A stretch of DNA of 49,149 bases from Nitrospirota bacterium (lineage in GTDB: Bacteria > Nitrospirota > Nitrospiria > JACQBZ01). Made by a program: the position numbers and the translations under genes. This document shows positions 8,968 through 15,876 of this stretch, piece after piece. The notes under the pieces are model-generated. The model was not told the DNA's origin. It did not search any database and worked only from the letters and a program-made list of their open reading frames with translations. Positions within the stretch are counted from its first letter, which is position 1. Every line of letters starts with the position of its first letter. The stretch is from contig JACQCA010000031.1 in NCBI GenBank assembly GCA_016201865.1, forward strand, positions 1 through 49,149, in the 5' to 3' direction.

Positions 8968-9063
8968 CACCACCGATAAGAGCACACCACCCGAAAGGGT
9001 GGGCCGCAAAGCCGGGGGCCCTGATCTTTATAAAAGGAGGGCGGCCAGGCTGCCGAAGTGGTG
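8968..9063 (+). ncRNA. GEMM-I riboswitch, predicted c-di-GMP-binding
   Basis: CACCAC (8968-8973) pairs with GTGGTG (9058-9063) to close P1. Inside are the ACCACCC-GAAA-GGGTGGG hairpin with its GNRA loop, the invariant CGCAAAGCC (9005-9013) and the 3' half GGCCAGGCTGCCG (9043-9055). All are GEMM-I landmarks. Aligned by the GNRA loop to the Vibrio cholerae Vc2 aptamer, the nucleotide at position 20 is G (8982). In established work this favours c-di-GMP, whereas A20 variants bind cGAMP. It lies between the promoter and the first pilin, followed by a terminator. Confidence 0.88.
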
Positions 9064-9075
9064 ATGGTCGCCTTC

Positions 9076-9119
9076 AAGGCCCATGCTCTTATCATGAATA
9101 GAGATGGGCCTTTTAATTT
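9076..9119 (+). terminator. Riboswitch-controlled intrinsic terminator
   Basis: AAGGCCCAT (9076-9084) pairs with ATGGGCCTT (9104-9112). The stem is extended by CTCT/AGAG across one bulged G and followed by TTTTAATTT. Nucleotides 9084-9093 are also perfectly complementary to 8975-8984 inside the aptamer. The terminator's 5' arm therefore competes with an alternative helix that would break the aptamer, the usual layout of a transcriptional riboswitch. Confidence 0.75.
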
Positions 9120-9187
9120 GGGAAAGACAATCGATCACAAATCACCCGCAGGACAGTCGCCTGCGGGCCAAAAAAGGAGGAGAAGCA

Positions 9188-9652
9188 ATGAAAAGGACTG
9201 GAGTAATTCTTTCGAGTCTGGGAATGGTTCTGCTGTTTGCCGGCATGAGCATGGCGACAGGTTCAAATACGTTAACCGTCTCCGCGAACGTGATGGGGAC
9301 ATGCAAGTTCAGCTCGGCGAGCTCAACCTTGGGGTTCGGCGGCCTTGATCCCACGGTGGGGACGAACGTTTCGGCCACGAGCACCACGCAGTTCTGGTGC
9401 ACGAAAGGCGTTACCTTGGATGCGATCACGGCCGACAACGGCGCCCATTTCGCCGCTTCAAGAAACATGCAGGATCCCGTCAGCCTGGATCTGATCCCCT
9501 ATACGTTGTCGCTCACGAAAGACGCCAATCCAAACACGGGTCCTTTGGCTCCGAGGACTCTGACGATCAGCGGTACCGTTTTGGGAATTGATTACACGAG
9601 CAAGACGGCCGGCAACTATTCGGACACCGTGGTATTGACCATCACGCCGTAA
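9188..9652 (+). CDS. Spore coat U domain pilin, probable major subunit (archaic chaperone-usher pilus)
   Basis: 154 residues with a signal peptide (residues 1 to about 24, ending MSMA-TGS). The mature part opens with NTLTVSANVMGTCKF, contains a second cysteine in TTQFWCTKG, has LGFGGLDP, and ends in AGNYSDTVVLTITP. This is the SCPU/CsuA-B pattern. The opening strand resembles the donor strand inserted into the neighbouring subunit in archaic chaperone-usher pili. The start is fixed by AAAAAAGGAGGAG just upstream; an earlier in-frame ATG at 9104 falls in the terminator. It is first after the riboswitch and is followed by a strong hairpin, consistent with being the most abundant subunit. A CCCGCAGG/CCTGCGGG hairpin (9145-9167) lies just before its ribosome-binding site. 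Confidence 0.88.
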   Translation: MKRTGVILSSLGMVLLFAGMSMATGSNTLTVSANVMGTCKFSSASSTLGFGGLDPTVGTNVSATSTTQFWCTKGVTLDAITADNGAHFAASRNMQDPVSLDLIPYTLSLTKDANPNTGPLAPRTLTISGTVLGIDYTSKTAGNYSDTVVLTITP

Positions 9653-9696
9653 CGGATGATGTCTCTGGCGCTTAGACTCGACAAGGCCGGTTTAGA

Positions 9697-9723
9697 GAGG
9701 GGTGGCCCAATCGGCCACCCCTC
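9697..9723 (+). terminator. Intercistronic hairpin between pilin genes (attenuator or mRNA stabiliser)
   Basis: GAGGGGTGGCC (9697-9707) and GGCCACCCCTC (9713-9723) form a perfect 11-bp stem with a 5-nt loop. No long T-run follows (CGGCCTTTC), so it is not a classical terminator. Placed after the first pilin, it could reduce read-through or protect the upstream mRNA, raising that pilin above the rest. Confidence 0.55.
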
Positions 9724-9741
9724 GGCCTTTCAAGAGGGAAG

Positions 9742-10242
9742 ATGAGACGGTCGAGAATTCAGATCTTTCAAGTCCTGCTGATCAGCATGATGCTTCTCAT
9801 CGGCCATGGGATCGTTGAATCCGCCACGGGCACCCTTACCGTAACCGCGACCGTCTTATCCAGGAATAATTGTCGATTTACTGGAATTAATGCGGCCGCC
9901 TCCACGTTGAACTTCGGAAATCTGGATCCCTCAAACCCTGTTGACATTACGGCAACGACAACCATCCGTTTTAGGTGCCGAGGAAGCTCACGGATCGCAA
10001 CATTTTTTATTTCGGATAATGACGGTTTGTACGAAACGGGACCGGGCGCCAACCGGATGAGACACACCGTTGTTCTCACGGAATACCTGCCCTACAGTCT
10101 GAATCTTAACCCCATAACGGCGTCCGTTCCAAGGAATACCAATCAGACGCTTACCATCACCGGAACCGTCCGAGGGGTGGATTACCAAAACGCCTACGTC
10201 GGGAGTTATTCAGACACCGTTATAATCACAATCGTCCCATAG
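9742..10242 (+). CDS. Spore coat U domain protein, second pilus subunit
   Basis: 166 residues with a signal peptide (MLLIGHGIVESA-TG). The mature opening GTLTVTATVLSRNNCRF, a second cysteine in TIRFRCRGSS, LNFGNLDP and the ending VGSYSDTVIITIVP match the first pilin closely in plan but not in detail. This indicates a paralogue with a minor or adaptor role. AGAGGGA stands 6 nt before the ATG. The gene is in the same operon as 9188-9652, with an 89-nt gap holding the hairpin. Confidence 0.87.
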   Translation: MRRSRIQIFQVLLISMMLLIGHGIVESATGTLTVTATVLSRNNCRFTGINAAASTLNFGNLDPSNPVDITATTTIRFRCRGSSRIATFFISDNDGLYETGPGANRMRHTVVLTEYLPYSLNLNPITASVPRNTNQTLTITGTVRGVDYQNAYVGSYSDTVIITIVP

Positions 10243-10256
10243 TCCAGATGAAGATT

Positions 10257-10285
10257 TTGCGAATTTTGCCGATCTCTGGTATACT
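10257..10285 (+). promoter_or_regulatory. Possible internal promoter ahead of chaperone and usher
   Basis: TTGCGA (10257-10262), a 17-nt spacer, then TATACT (10280-10285). It lies between the second pilin and the chaperone start at 10320. It would give assembly genes a riboswitch-independent supply. It is a sequence match only. Confidence 0.45.
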
Positions 10286-10319
10286 CGCAACGCAAGAATG
10301 GGGGCCGGGTAGAGGAGCC

Positions 10320-11093
10320 ATGAATACACAGAAGCGTCAGGATCGCCGTTGCTTCCTCAGTTTTAGCCGAGCCGTCCTGTTCGTTTTATTACTCCCCTCG
10401 ATCGTTCTCGCCGGCCAATTCAGCGTCACGCCGATCATGCTCATTTTTGAAGGCGACACCAAGAGCGGAGTCGTCAACATCTCCAACGAGGAAGACAAAA
10501 CGCTGCAGGTCCAGATGAAGGCCTTTGAATGGACGCAGAACGAGACCGGACAGGATCAGTATACCGAAACGTCGGACATCCTTTTTTTTCCGAAGATCAT
10601 GACCATTGGGAAAAAAGATCAACGTATTCTCCGGGCTGGAATCAAAGCGCCGCCAGGCGCCAAGGAAAAAACCTACCGGTTGTTCATCGAGGAAATCCCC
10701 GAGCCCAAACGGGATGCCAAAGAAACCCAGATCCAAGTGGCGATCCGGTTCGGTGTTCCGATCTTTGTCAAGCCGATTAAGGAAGAGATTCAGGGCAAAA
10801 TAGAAAGGGTCGCCCTCGGGAAGGACCAGATCCAGACCGTTGTCCGGAATACGGGCAACGCTCATTTTGTCATCCACTCCGTTACGATCAAAGGATGGGA
10901 TCGCAATGGAGCGGAAACTTTTTCCAAAGAACTGAGCGGGTGGTATCTGCTGCCCAACACGGTCCGAACCTATACAACCCCCATCACGGAAGAAGTCTGC
11001 AGGGACACGTCAAGATTTGATGTGGAGGTCAAGACAAACGGTTTTACACTGGACGACCGATTGGATGTCGATAAAACCCTGTGCCTGCCTTAG
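10320..11093 (+). CDS. Pilus assembly chaperone (PapD-like fold, archaic type)
   Basis: 257 residues from MNTQKRQDRR, with a signal peptide ending near IVLAG. Two Ig-like domains follow. The first contains GVVNISNEEDKTLQVQMKAFEW and the conserved region QRILRAGIKAPPGAKEKTYRLFIEEIP; the second starts around residue 150. It caps and folds pilin subunits in the periplasm by donor-strand complementation before delivery to the usher. The ATG at 10320 has GAGGAG 5 nt upstream. An earlier in-frame ATG at 10248 lacks a good site and would bury the signal peptide. Its 3' end overlaps the usher start by 29 nt. Confidence 0.9.
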   Translation: MNTQKRQDRRCFLSFSRAVLFVLLLPSIVLAGQFSVTPIMLIFEGDTKSGVVNISNEEDKTLQVQMKAFEWTQNETGQDQYTETSDILFFPKIMTIGKKDQRILRAGIKAPPGAKEKTYRLFIEEIPEPKRDAKETQIQVAIRFGVPIFVKPIKEEIQGKIERVALGKDQIQTVVRNTGNAHFVIHSVTIKGWDRNGAETFSKELSGWYLLPNTVRTYTTPITEEVCRDTSRFDVEVKTNGFTLDDRLDVDKTLCLP

Positions 11094-13401
11094 CCTTCTT
11101 CTTTTAGTGATTCTGAGTTTTAGCTCCATCGCCCATGGAGATCAGACCGTCATCCTCAATATCATCCTCAATTCAGAACCCGAGGGAGACTTCACTGTCC
11201 AGATGACCGACGAACATGATTTTCTCGTTCGGATCGAAGACCTCCGGCAGATGGGTTTCAGCGACCCTTCAGGGACCGTTTACGAGATCGAGGGGGAGCG
11301 ATACATCGCCCTCAGTTCCATCCGGGGAGTCGGATTCAACCTGGACGAAAAAAACCTGACACTTGAAATAACGGCCTTCCCTGCTCTTCTGAGAAAACAG
11401 ATCGTCGACTTCATGCCCGGCCGCCAGCCGAAAGTGGTTTTCACAAACGACACGGCGACCTTTTTAAATTATCGTCTGGACTATTCCGAACTCAATTCTT
11501 TCGATACTCAGCATCTGGACCTCACGAGCCAATTCGGCGCCAGTTACAACCATTTTCTCCTGCTGACCGATTCCGTCTATACCCAAACGGAGGAGACCCG
11601 TCAATATACAAGACTGATGAGCAATCTGACCTACGATCGGCGGACGGAAAAGCAACGGGCGATCCTGGGCGATTTTTTTGCACAGGCCGGCGAGCTCGGA
11701 AGCAGCCTGAATTTAGGCGGGATCAGCTTTTCGAAAAACTACCTGATCGACCCTTATTTTATTAAACATCCCCAGATCAATTATTCCGGAACCGTCTCCC
11801 TTCCGACCGAACTGGACGTATCTCTCGATGGGGTGACGATCCGACGCGAGCGGTTGTCGCCCGGCGAGTTCCGTCTGCAGAACATCTCGACGCATACCGG
11901 AGGAGGCCTGCTGGAAATCGTCCTGAAAGATCCGTTCGGCAAAGAAGAGCGAATCCGATATCCCTTTTATCTAACCGATACGCTTCTTAAAAGCGGCCTC
12001 CATGATTACAGCTATAATCTGGGTTTCCTGCGCGAAAAGTTCGGTGAAGAAAGTTTTAAGTACGGCGATCTGACTTTTTCGGCCTTTCACCGATACGGAT
12101 GGAACGACTCCGTCACGGTCGGTTTTAATCTCGAGGCCTCAAAAGGACTATACAACGGAGGCCCGTCGACCTCGGCCCTCCTGATGAACAATTGGGGCGT
12201 CGTCGTATTAACGCTGGCGGCCAGCCGCGACTCGGAAAACCGGATCGGCCGCGCCCTCTCATTCAACTATGGCTATCAAGGAAAAATAATAAACGGGCAT
12301 CTGCGGGTTCAAGGGTTTACGGAAAACTACGCGCGCTTAATCGAAGTAACGACGACGGATAAGACAAAGTACGAGACGGCCGTCGGAGTCGGTTATGGCA
12401 CGAAGGGGTCGGGTTTTATGACGCTGGACTACGCGACGACAATCCAATACATCGGGAAGGGGCAACGGACCGTCGCAGCGACCTATTCCAGGGTCTTGAC
12501 GCAACGGTCCACCGCGCTGATCACGCTCAAGCGGACGGCGGATGAAGACTCCGCTTACGAAATTATGGTATACTTCCAATATTATCCCGGGAAAGACACG
12601 ACCCTATCGTCCCGTTACGAGAAAAGCAAGGGGGAGCAATCGGGAACGGTCCAGGTCCAGAAAAATCCCCCTGTGGGAGAGGGCTTCGGAGGCCGAATGC
12701 TGCTGGAACGTTCCGTCACGGATATTGAAACGATCGATGCCATGGACGCTTTTGGACAGTATAATCTCAAGTACGGCATTTATGCCGTCGAATATCGTCA
12801 ATCCCAAGGGAATCGCTTTACCGAGGCGTCGGCTTCCGGAGGCATCGCCTACCTCGGAAGGACCCTCGGATTGAGCCGGCCGATCACGGACGGCTTCGCC
12901 CTGGTGCAAGTGGATGATCTTCATGGGGTGCGCGTTTATTACAACAACCAGGAAGTCGGGAGGACAGGCTCTTCCGGCAAGCTGCTCATTCCCGGCCTGA
13001 GTTCGTATTACGACAATCAGATCTCCATCAATGAACACGACATCCCGATCGATCGTTCGATCACGGAGGTGGAGAAGATCATCTCCCCGCCTCTCCGAGG
13101 CGGCGCCTACGTGCCGTTTCAAGCAAAAACGTTTCAGGGGATTACGGGAAAGATCAAAATTTTTAAGGACGGCAAGTTCAAGCCTGTGGAATTTTACGAG
13201 ATCAAGATGACTCAGGATGAAACGACGATCACCTTTCCAACCGGAAAAGAGGGCGAATTTTATATCGAAGATGCGCCGCCGGGGATCTACAAGGCCTCCT
13301 TTGAATCCAAGGAAGAGAAATGCAGTTTCGATCTTGAGATACCGGTTTCTAAAGAATCCTTGTTGGATCTGGGAGATATCCTCTGTGAAACGCCTCATTA
13401 A
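11065..13401 (+). CDS. Outer-membrane fimbrial usher
   Basis: 778 residues with a signal peptide (LLLLVILSFSSIAHG). An N-terminal domain (IILNSEPEGDFTVQMTDEHDFLVRIEDLRQMGF) is followed by a long beta-barrel region, including YPFYLTDTLLKSGLHDYSYNLGFLREKFG, a hallmark of FimD/PapC/CsuD ushers. The C-terminal domain is around residues 640-778. It secretes and polymerises chaperone-bound subunits. The ATG at 11065 lies inside the chaperone 3' end and has only a weak ribosome-binding site, so coupling is likely. The protein is slightly short for classical ushers but normal for archaic ones. Confidence 0.93.
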   Translation: MSIKPCACLSLLLLVILSFSSIAHGDQTVILNIILNSEPEGDFTVQMTDEHDFLVRIEDLRQMGFSDPSGTVYEIEGERYIALSSIRGVGFNLDEKNLTLEITAFPALLRKQIVDFMPGRQPKVVFTNDTATFLNYRLDYSELNSFDTQHLDLTSQFGASYNHFLLLTDSVYTQTEETRQYTRLMSNLTYDRRTEKQRAILGDFFAQAGELGSSLNLGGISFSKNYLIDPYFIKHPQINYSGTVSLPTELDVSLDGVTIRRERLSPGEFRLQNISTHTGGGLLEIVLKDPFGKEERIRYPFYLTDTLLKSGLHDYSYNLGFLREKFGEESFKYGDLTFSAFHRYGWNDSVTVGFNLEASKGLYNGGPSTSALLMNNWGVVVLTLAASRDSENRIGRALSFNYGYQGKIINGHLRVQGFTENYARLIEVTTTDKTKYETAVGVGYGTKGSGFMTLDYATTIQYIGKGQRTVAATYSRVLTQRSTALITLKRTADEDSAYEIMVYFQYYPGKDTTLSSRYEKSKGEQSGTVQVQKNPPVGEGFGGRMLLERSVTDIETIDAMDAFGQYNLKYGIYAVEYRQSQGNRFTEASASGGIAYLGRTLGLSRPITDGFALVQVDDLHGVRVYYNNQEVGRTGSSGKLLIPGLSSYYDNQISINEHDIPIDRSITEVEKIISPPLRGGAYVPFQAKTFQGITGKIKIFKDGKFKPVEFYEIKMTQDETTITFPTGKEGEFYIEDAPPGIYKASFESKEEKCSFDLEIPVSKESLLDLGDILCETPH

Positions 13402-13846
13402 ATACGGAATTTTTTCTGTCTTGTTTTTTTATTTGCCGACACAGGCCGAGGCCGCGTGCACGCTTACGACCACGGCCGTCAATTTCGGAAATTACAATGT
13501 ATTTTCCCCTCTCGCCTTGAATTCCACGGGAAGCGTCACGGTCAGTTGCAGCGCGGGCTCGTCGCAGAACATGACCATCTCGATCGGCCCCAGTCCCAAC
13601 TCCGGAGGATTTATCCCACGAAAGATGAAACATGCGACCTTGCCCGACATGCTGTCCTATAATGTTTATATTAATGCGGCCGGAACCTCCGTCTGGGGAA
13701 ACGGAACCGGTGGAACGAGCACGGTATTTCTCAATAGAGTAAGAAGGAGACCGCAGACCGTAACCGTCTACGGAATCATCCCTCCATTACAAAACGTCAC
13801 GATCGGTTCTTACAGCGACCTTTTGACCGTCACGTTCACTCCGTGA
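13385..13846 (+). CDS. Spore coat U domain protein, third subunit (likely tip), GTG start
   Basis: 153 residues from GTG at 13385, with GGGAG about 9 nt upstream. The start overlaps the usher stop by 17 nt. The signal peptide (IFSVLFFYLPTQAEA) is followed immediately by ACTLTTTAVNFGNYNVF and VTVSCSAGSS, with two cysteines, and the protein ends IGSYSDLLTVTFTP. Unlike the other two SCPU proteins it has no GTLTV strand before the first cysteine. A subunit without a donor strand extension is expected at the pilus tip, so a tip-adhesin role is inferred from this absence and from its position after the usher. Confidence 0.85.
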   Translation: MKRLIKYGIFSVLFFYLPTQAEAACTLTTTAVNFGNYNVFSPLALNSTGSVTVSCSAGSSQNMTISIGPSPNSGGFIPRKMKHATLPDMLSYNVYINAAGTSVWGNGTGGTSTVFLNRVRRRPQTVTVYGIIPPLQNVTIGSYSDLLTVTFTP

Positions 13847-13864
13847 CGAAAAAAAGATCCCCAC

Positions 13865-13885
13865 GGGCGACGCGAGCCCTTATAT
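13865..13885 (+). repeat. Short palindrome, GGGCGACGYGAGCCC family (copy 1)
   Basis: GGGC-GACGCGA-GCCC followed by TTATAT lies just upstream of the ribosome-binding site of the sigma-54 activator gene. Nearly the same string recurs at 48780-48800, again directly before a start codon. Confidence 0.6.
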
Positions 13886-13897
13886 AACAGGAGCCGT

Positions 13898-15193
13898 ATG
13901 CTCAAAGTACTTTTGGCAATTCCTAATCCGGACGACGCGGTGACATCCGCGATAAAACACCAATCGGTCGAGATGCTTCCGGAAAACTCATCCCTCCAAG
14001 AGCTGATGACGAAAGGCAGTTACGACCTGATCCTGGTGGAGGGCGGGCTGGACCTGTTATCGTCCTTGAAGGGCGCGGACCCGCGAGCCGAAGTGATTCT
14101 TTTCGGGCATGACGATCACGACTCGATCGAAGCCGCCAAGCAGGGCGCCGCGGCCCATTTCAAATTCCCGGTCGAGACCGAGCTTCTGCGGGATGTCGTC
14201 AACAAAATCGATGAGCTGATCGAGATCCGGAAGGAAACCGGGCAGCTCGAAAAACTACTGACCGACAAATACAACTTCTGCGGCGTCGTCTCCCGAAATC
14301 CCCTGATGCTGGATATCTTTTCCCTGATCCGCCGCATCGCTCCTTACTTTAAGACCGTCACGATCGCGGGCGAAACCGGATCCGGAAAAGAGGTCCTGGC
14401 AAAAGCGTTGCACGCCTCCAGCCCTTTGGCCCGGCAGCCCTTTTTGGTTTGCAACTGCGGCGCCCTGGTCGAGAGCCTGATCGAATCGGAATTGTTCGGG
14501 CATCTGAAGGGCGCTTTTACCGGAGCCGACCGGGACAAGATCGGACTGTTCGAGGCCGCCGGCGAAGGAACCTTATTCTTGGATGAAATCGGCGAACTCC
14601 CGTTCTCGTTTCAGCCCCATTTATTGAGGGTCCTTCAGAACGGAGAATTCCGTCGGCTGGGCGGCAACAAACCTTCCCGAGCCCGATGCCGGATCATCGC
14701 CGCCACCAACCGAAATCTTGAGCAAGCGGTTAAAGAAGGCCGTTTCAGAGAGGATCTGTATTTCAGGATCACCCCGCTGGTGGTCAAGGTCCCGGCCCTC
14801 CGCGATCGAAAGGACGATATTCCACTGCTGTATCGGGTCATTCTGGAGAAGTTTCGCGAGAGGACCGGGAAGAAGGTGTCCGGAGTTTCACGGCCGGCCC
14901 AGAGCATTCTAATGGCCTATGACTGGCCGGGCAATGTGAGAGAACTCGAAAATGTGTTGGAACAAGCCGCCATGCTGACGAACGAATCCTTCATCCGCGT
15001 TGATGACCTGCCGAGCCGCCTTAAAACCTCGCATGAAGAACCGCCTGCGCCCATGACTCTTGCCGATATCGAGAAAAAACATATCGAGGCCGTCCTTCAA
15101 CAGCATGCCGGAAACAGGACGAAAGCTTCAAAAATCTTGGGAGTAAGCCGACGCGCACTGCTCAGAAAGATTGAAAAATTCGGCATTAAATAG
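13898..15193 (+). CDS. Sigma-54-dependent transcriptional activator with degenerate receiver domain
   Basis: 431 residues in the NtrC layout. Residues 1-110 form a receiver-like domain, about 130-365 the AAA+ domain, and 388-431 a Fis-type helix-turn-helix ending the protein. The AAA+ domain has Walker A GETGSGKE (158-165), the sigma-54 contact loop GAFTGA (205-210) and Walker B LFLDE (226-230), so it should remodel RNA polymerase-sigma-54. In the receiver the phospho-acceptor aspartate position reads YDLILVEGG, with Glu48, and the usual Lys-Pro pair appears as KFP (89-91). Phosphorylation control is therefore doubtful; a cognate histidine kinase is also absent. AGGAG stands 6 nt before the ATG. 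The likely target is the sigma-54-type promoter at 15333. Confidence 0.93.
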   Translation: MLKVLLAIPNPDDAVTSAIKHQSVEMLPENSSLQELMTKGSYDLILVEGGLDLLSSLKGADPRAEVILFGHDDHDSIEAAKQGAAAHFKFPVETELLRDVVNKIDELIEIRKETGQLEKLLTDKYNFCGVVSRNPLMLDIFSLIRRIAPYFKTVTIAGETGSGKEVLAKALHASSPLARQPFLVCNCGALVESLIESELFGHLKGAFTGADRDKIGLFEAAGEGTLFLDEIGELPFSFQPHLLRVLQNGEFRRLGGNKPSRARCRIIAATNRNLEQAVKEGRFREDLYFRITPLVVKVPALRDRKDDIPLLYRVILEKFRERTGKKVSGVSRPAQSILMAYDWPGNVRELENVLEQAAMLTNESFIRVDDLPSRLKTSHEEPPAPMTLADIEKKHIEAVLQQHAGNRTKASKILGVSRRALLRKIEKFGIK

Positions 15194-15203
15194 CCTTCCA
15201 TTT

Positions 15204-15270
15204 CCGCACACCCATCTAAAAACGCTCACTGTATTTCTGCCGTAATCGCTCCAAAACCGCACACCTATTT
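15204..15270 (+). promoter_or_regulatory. Two direct repeats, candidate activator-binding sites
   Basis: CCGCACACCCATCT (15204-15217) and CCGCACACCTATTT (15257-15270) match at 12 of 14 positions. They start 53 nt apart, close to five helical turns, and lie about 65-130 nt upstream of the sigma-54-type promoter. That is where enhancer-binding proteins usually bind. Confidence 0.5.
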
Positions 15271-15332
15271 CATGCCTAAAAAAAGAACGGTAAATTTTCT
15301 TGATTTTATAATAAGTTACATATACTCTTCTC

Positions 15333-15348
15333 AGGCATTGCACTTGCT
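15333..15348 (+). promoter_or_regulatory. Sigma-54 (-24/-12) promoter
   Basis: AGGCATTGCACTTGCT has GG and GC separated by exactly 10 nt. It matches the consensus TGGCAY-N5-TTGCW at all positions except the first T. Transcription would start near 15359, just ahead of AGGAGG (15361-15366). It sits between a sigma-54 activator gene and a secreted pilin-like protein. Confidence 0.72.
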
Positions 15349-15374
15349 CTATAAAAGGGCAGGAGGCAACCGAG

Positions 15375-15845
15375 ATGAAGATGATAAAGACAGCGACAAC
15401 CGGGATGATCACGATGGCCATGATCATTTTTCTTGGGTCAACTGGTTTTGCAGCAGGCAATAAAGGAACATTAACCGTCTCAGCTACGGTTCTGGGCAAA
15501 CTTTCACAGACGACGGTGCGGCAGGAAAAGATGCTGACCATCACCTCAGAGAGCATCACCCGGGGATATGTGGATATACCGGCCGGCACGACTCTTCGGG
15601 TCAAGAGCAATGATAAGAACGGGTATCTTCTGAACTTTTATATTGATGGGATGCTGGTCAAAGAAGCCCAAGTCAGCGTGAACGGTAGACGGGTCTCCGT
15701 CCCGTCCGGTCTCGGACTGATCCATCAACCATTTCCCGGCATTGCCGGAGAAACGCTCCAAATCACCTACCGATTATTTCTCTCGCCCGGAATGAAACCG
15801 GGCAGCTATCAATGGCCCGTTGCTGTTTCGGCCTCACTCCTGTAA
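15375..15845 (+). CDS. Secreted pilin-like protein, cysteine-free SCPU relative
   Basis: 156 residues with a signal peptide (residues 1 to about 27, ending GFAAG). The mature part begins KGTLTVSATVLGKLSQ, nearly identical in plan to the N-terminal strands of the pilins at 9188 and 9742. It ends MKPGSYQWPVAVSASLL, a counterpart of their GxYxDxVxxT ending. It has no cysteine, whereas the pilins carry a pair, and lacks the LxFGxLDP motif. A diverged pilus subunit or anchor served by the same usher is the best inference. AGGAGG lies 8 nt before the ATG and directly behind the predicted sigma-54 start site. Confidence 0.75.
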   Translation: MKMIKTATTGMITMAMIIFLGSTGFAAGNKGTLTVSATVLGKLSQTTVRQEKMLTITSESITRGYVDIPAGTTLRVKSNDKNGYLLNFYIDGMLVKEAQVSVNGRRVSVPSGLGLIHQPFPGIAGETLQITYRLFLSPGMKPGSYQWPVAVSASLL

Positions 15846-15876
15846 CATCGCTTCCCCAAAAACCTTCTTTTGATCC

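Noticed and set aside
8968-9063. Reading the GEMM element as a cGAMP (GEMM-Ib) switch
   Set aside because: The base aligned with position 20 is G, not A, so c-di-GMP is the better call; it is kept as an alternative to test.
9104-9187. Earlier ATG for the first pilin
   Set aside because: It lies in the terminator stem, lacks a ribosome-binding site and would hide the signal peptide.
10248-10319. Earlier ATG for the chaperone
   Set aside because: No good ribosome-binding site, and it would put 24 residues before a normal signal peptide; the stretch looks like a promoter instead.
12604-13398. 264-codon minus-strand frame inside the usher gene
   Set aside because: Antisense shadow without ribosome-binding site; the usher reading explains the region.
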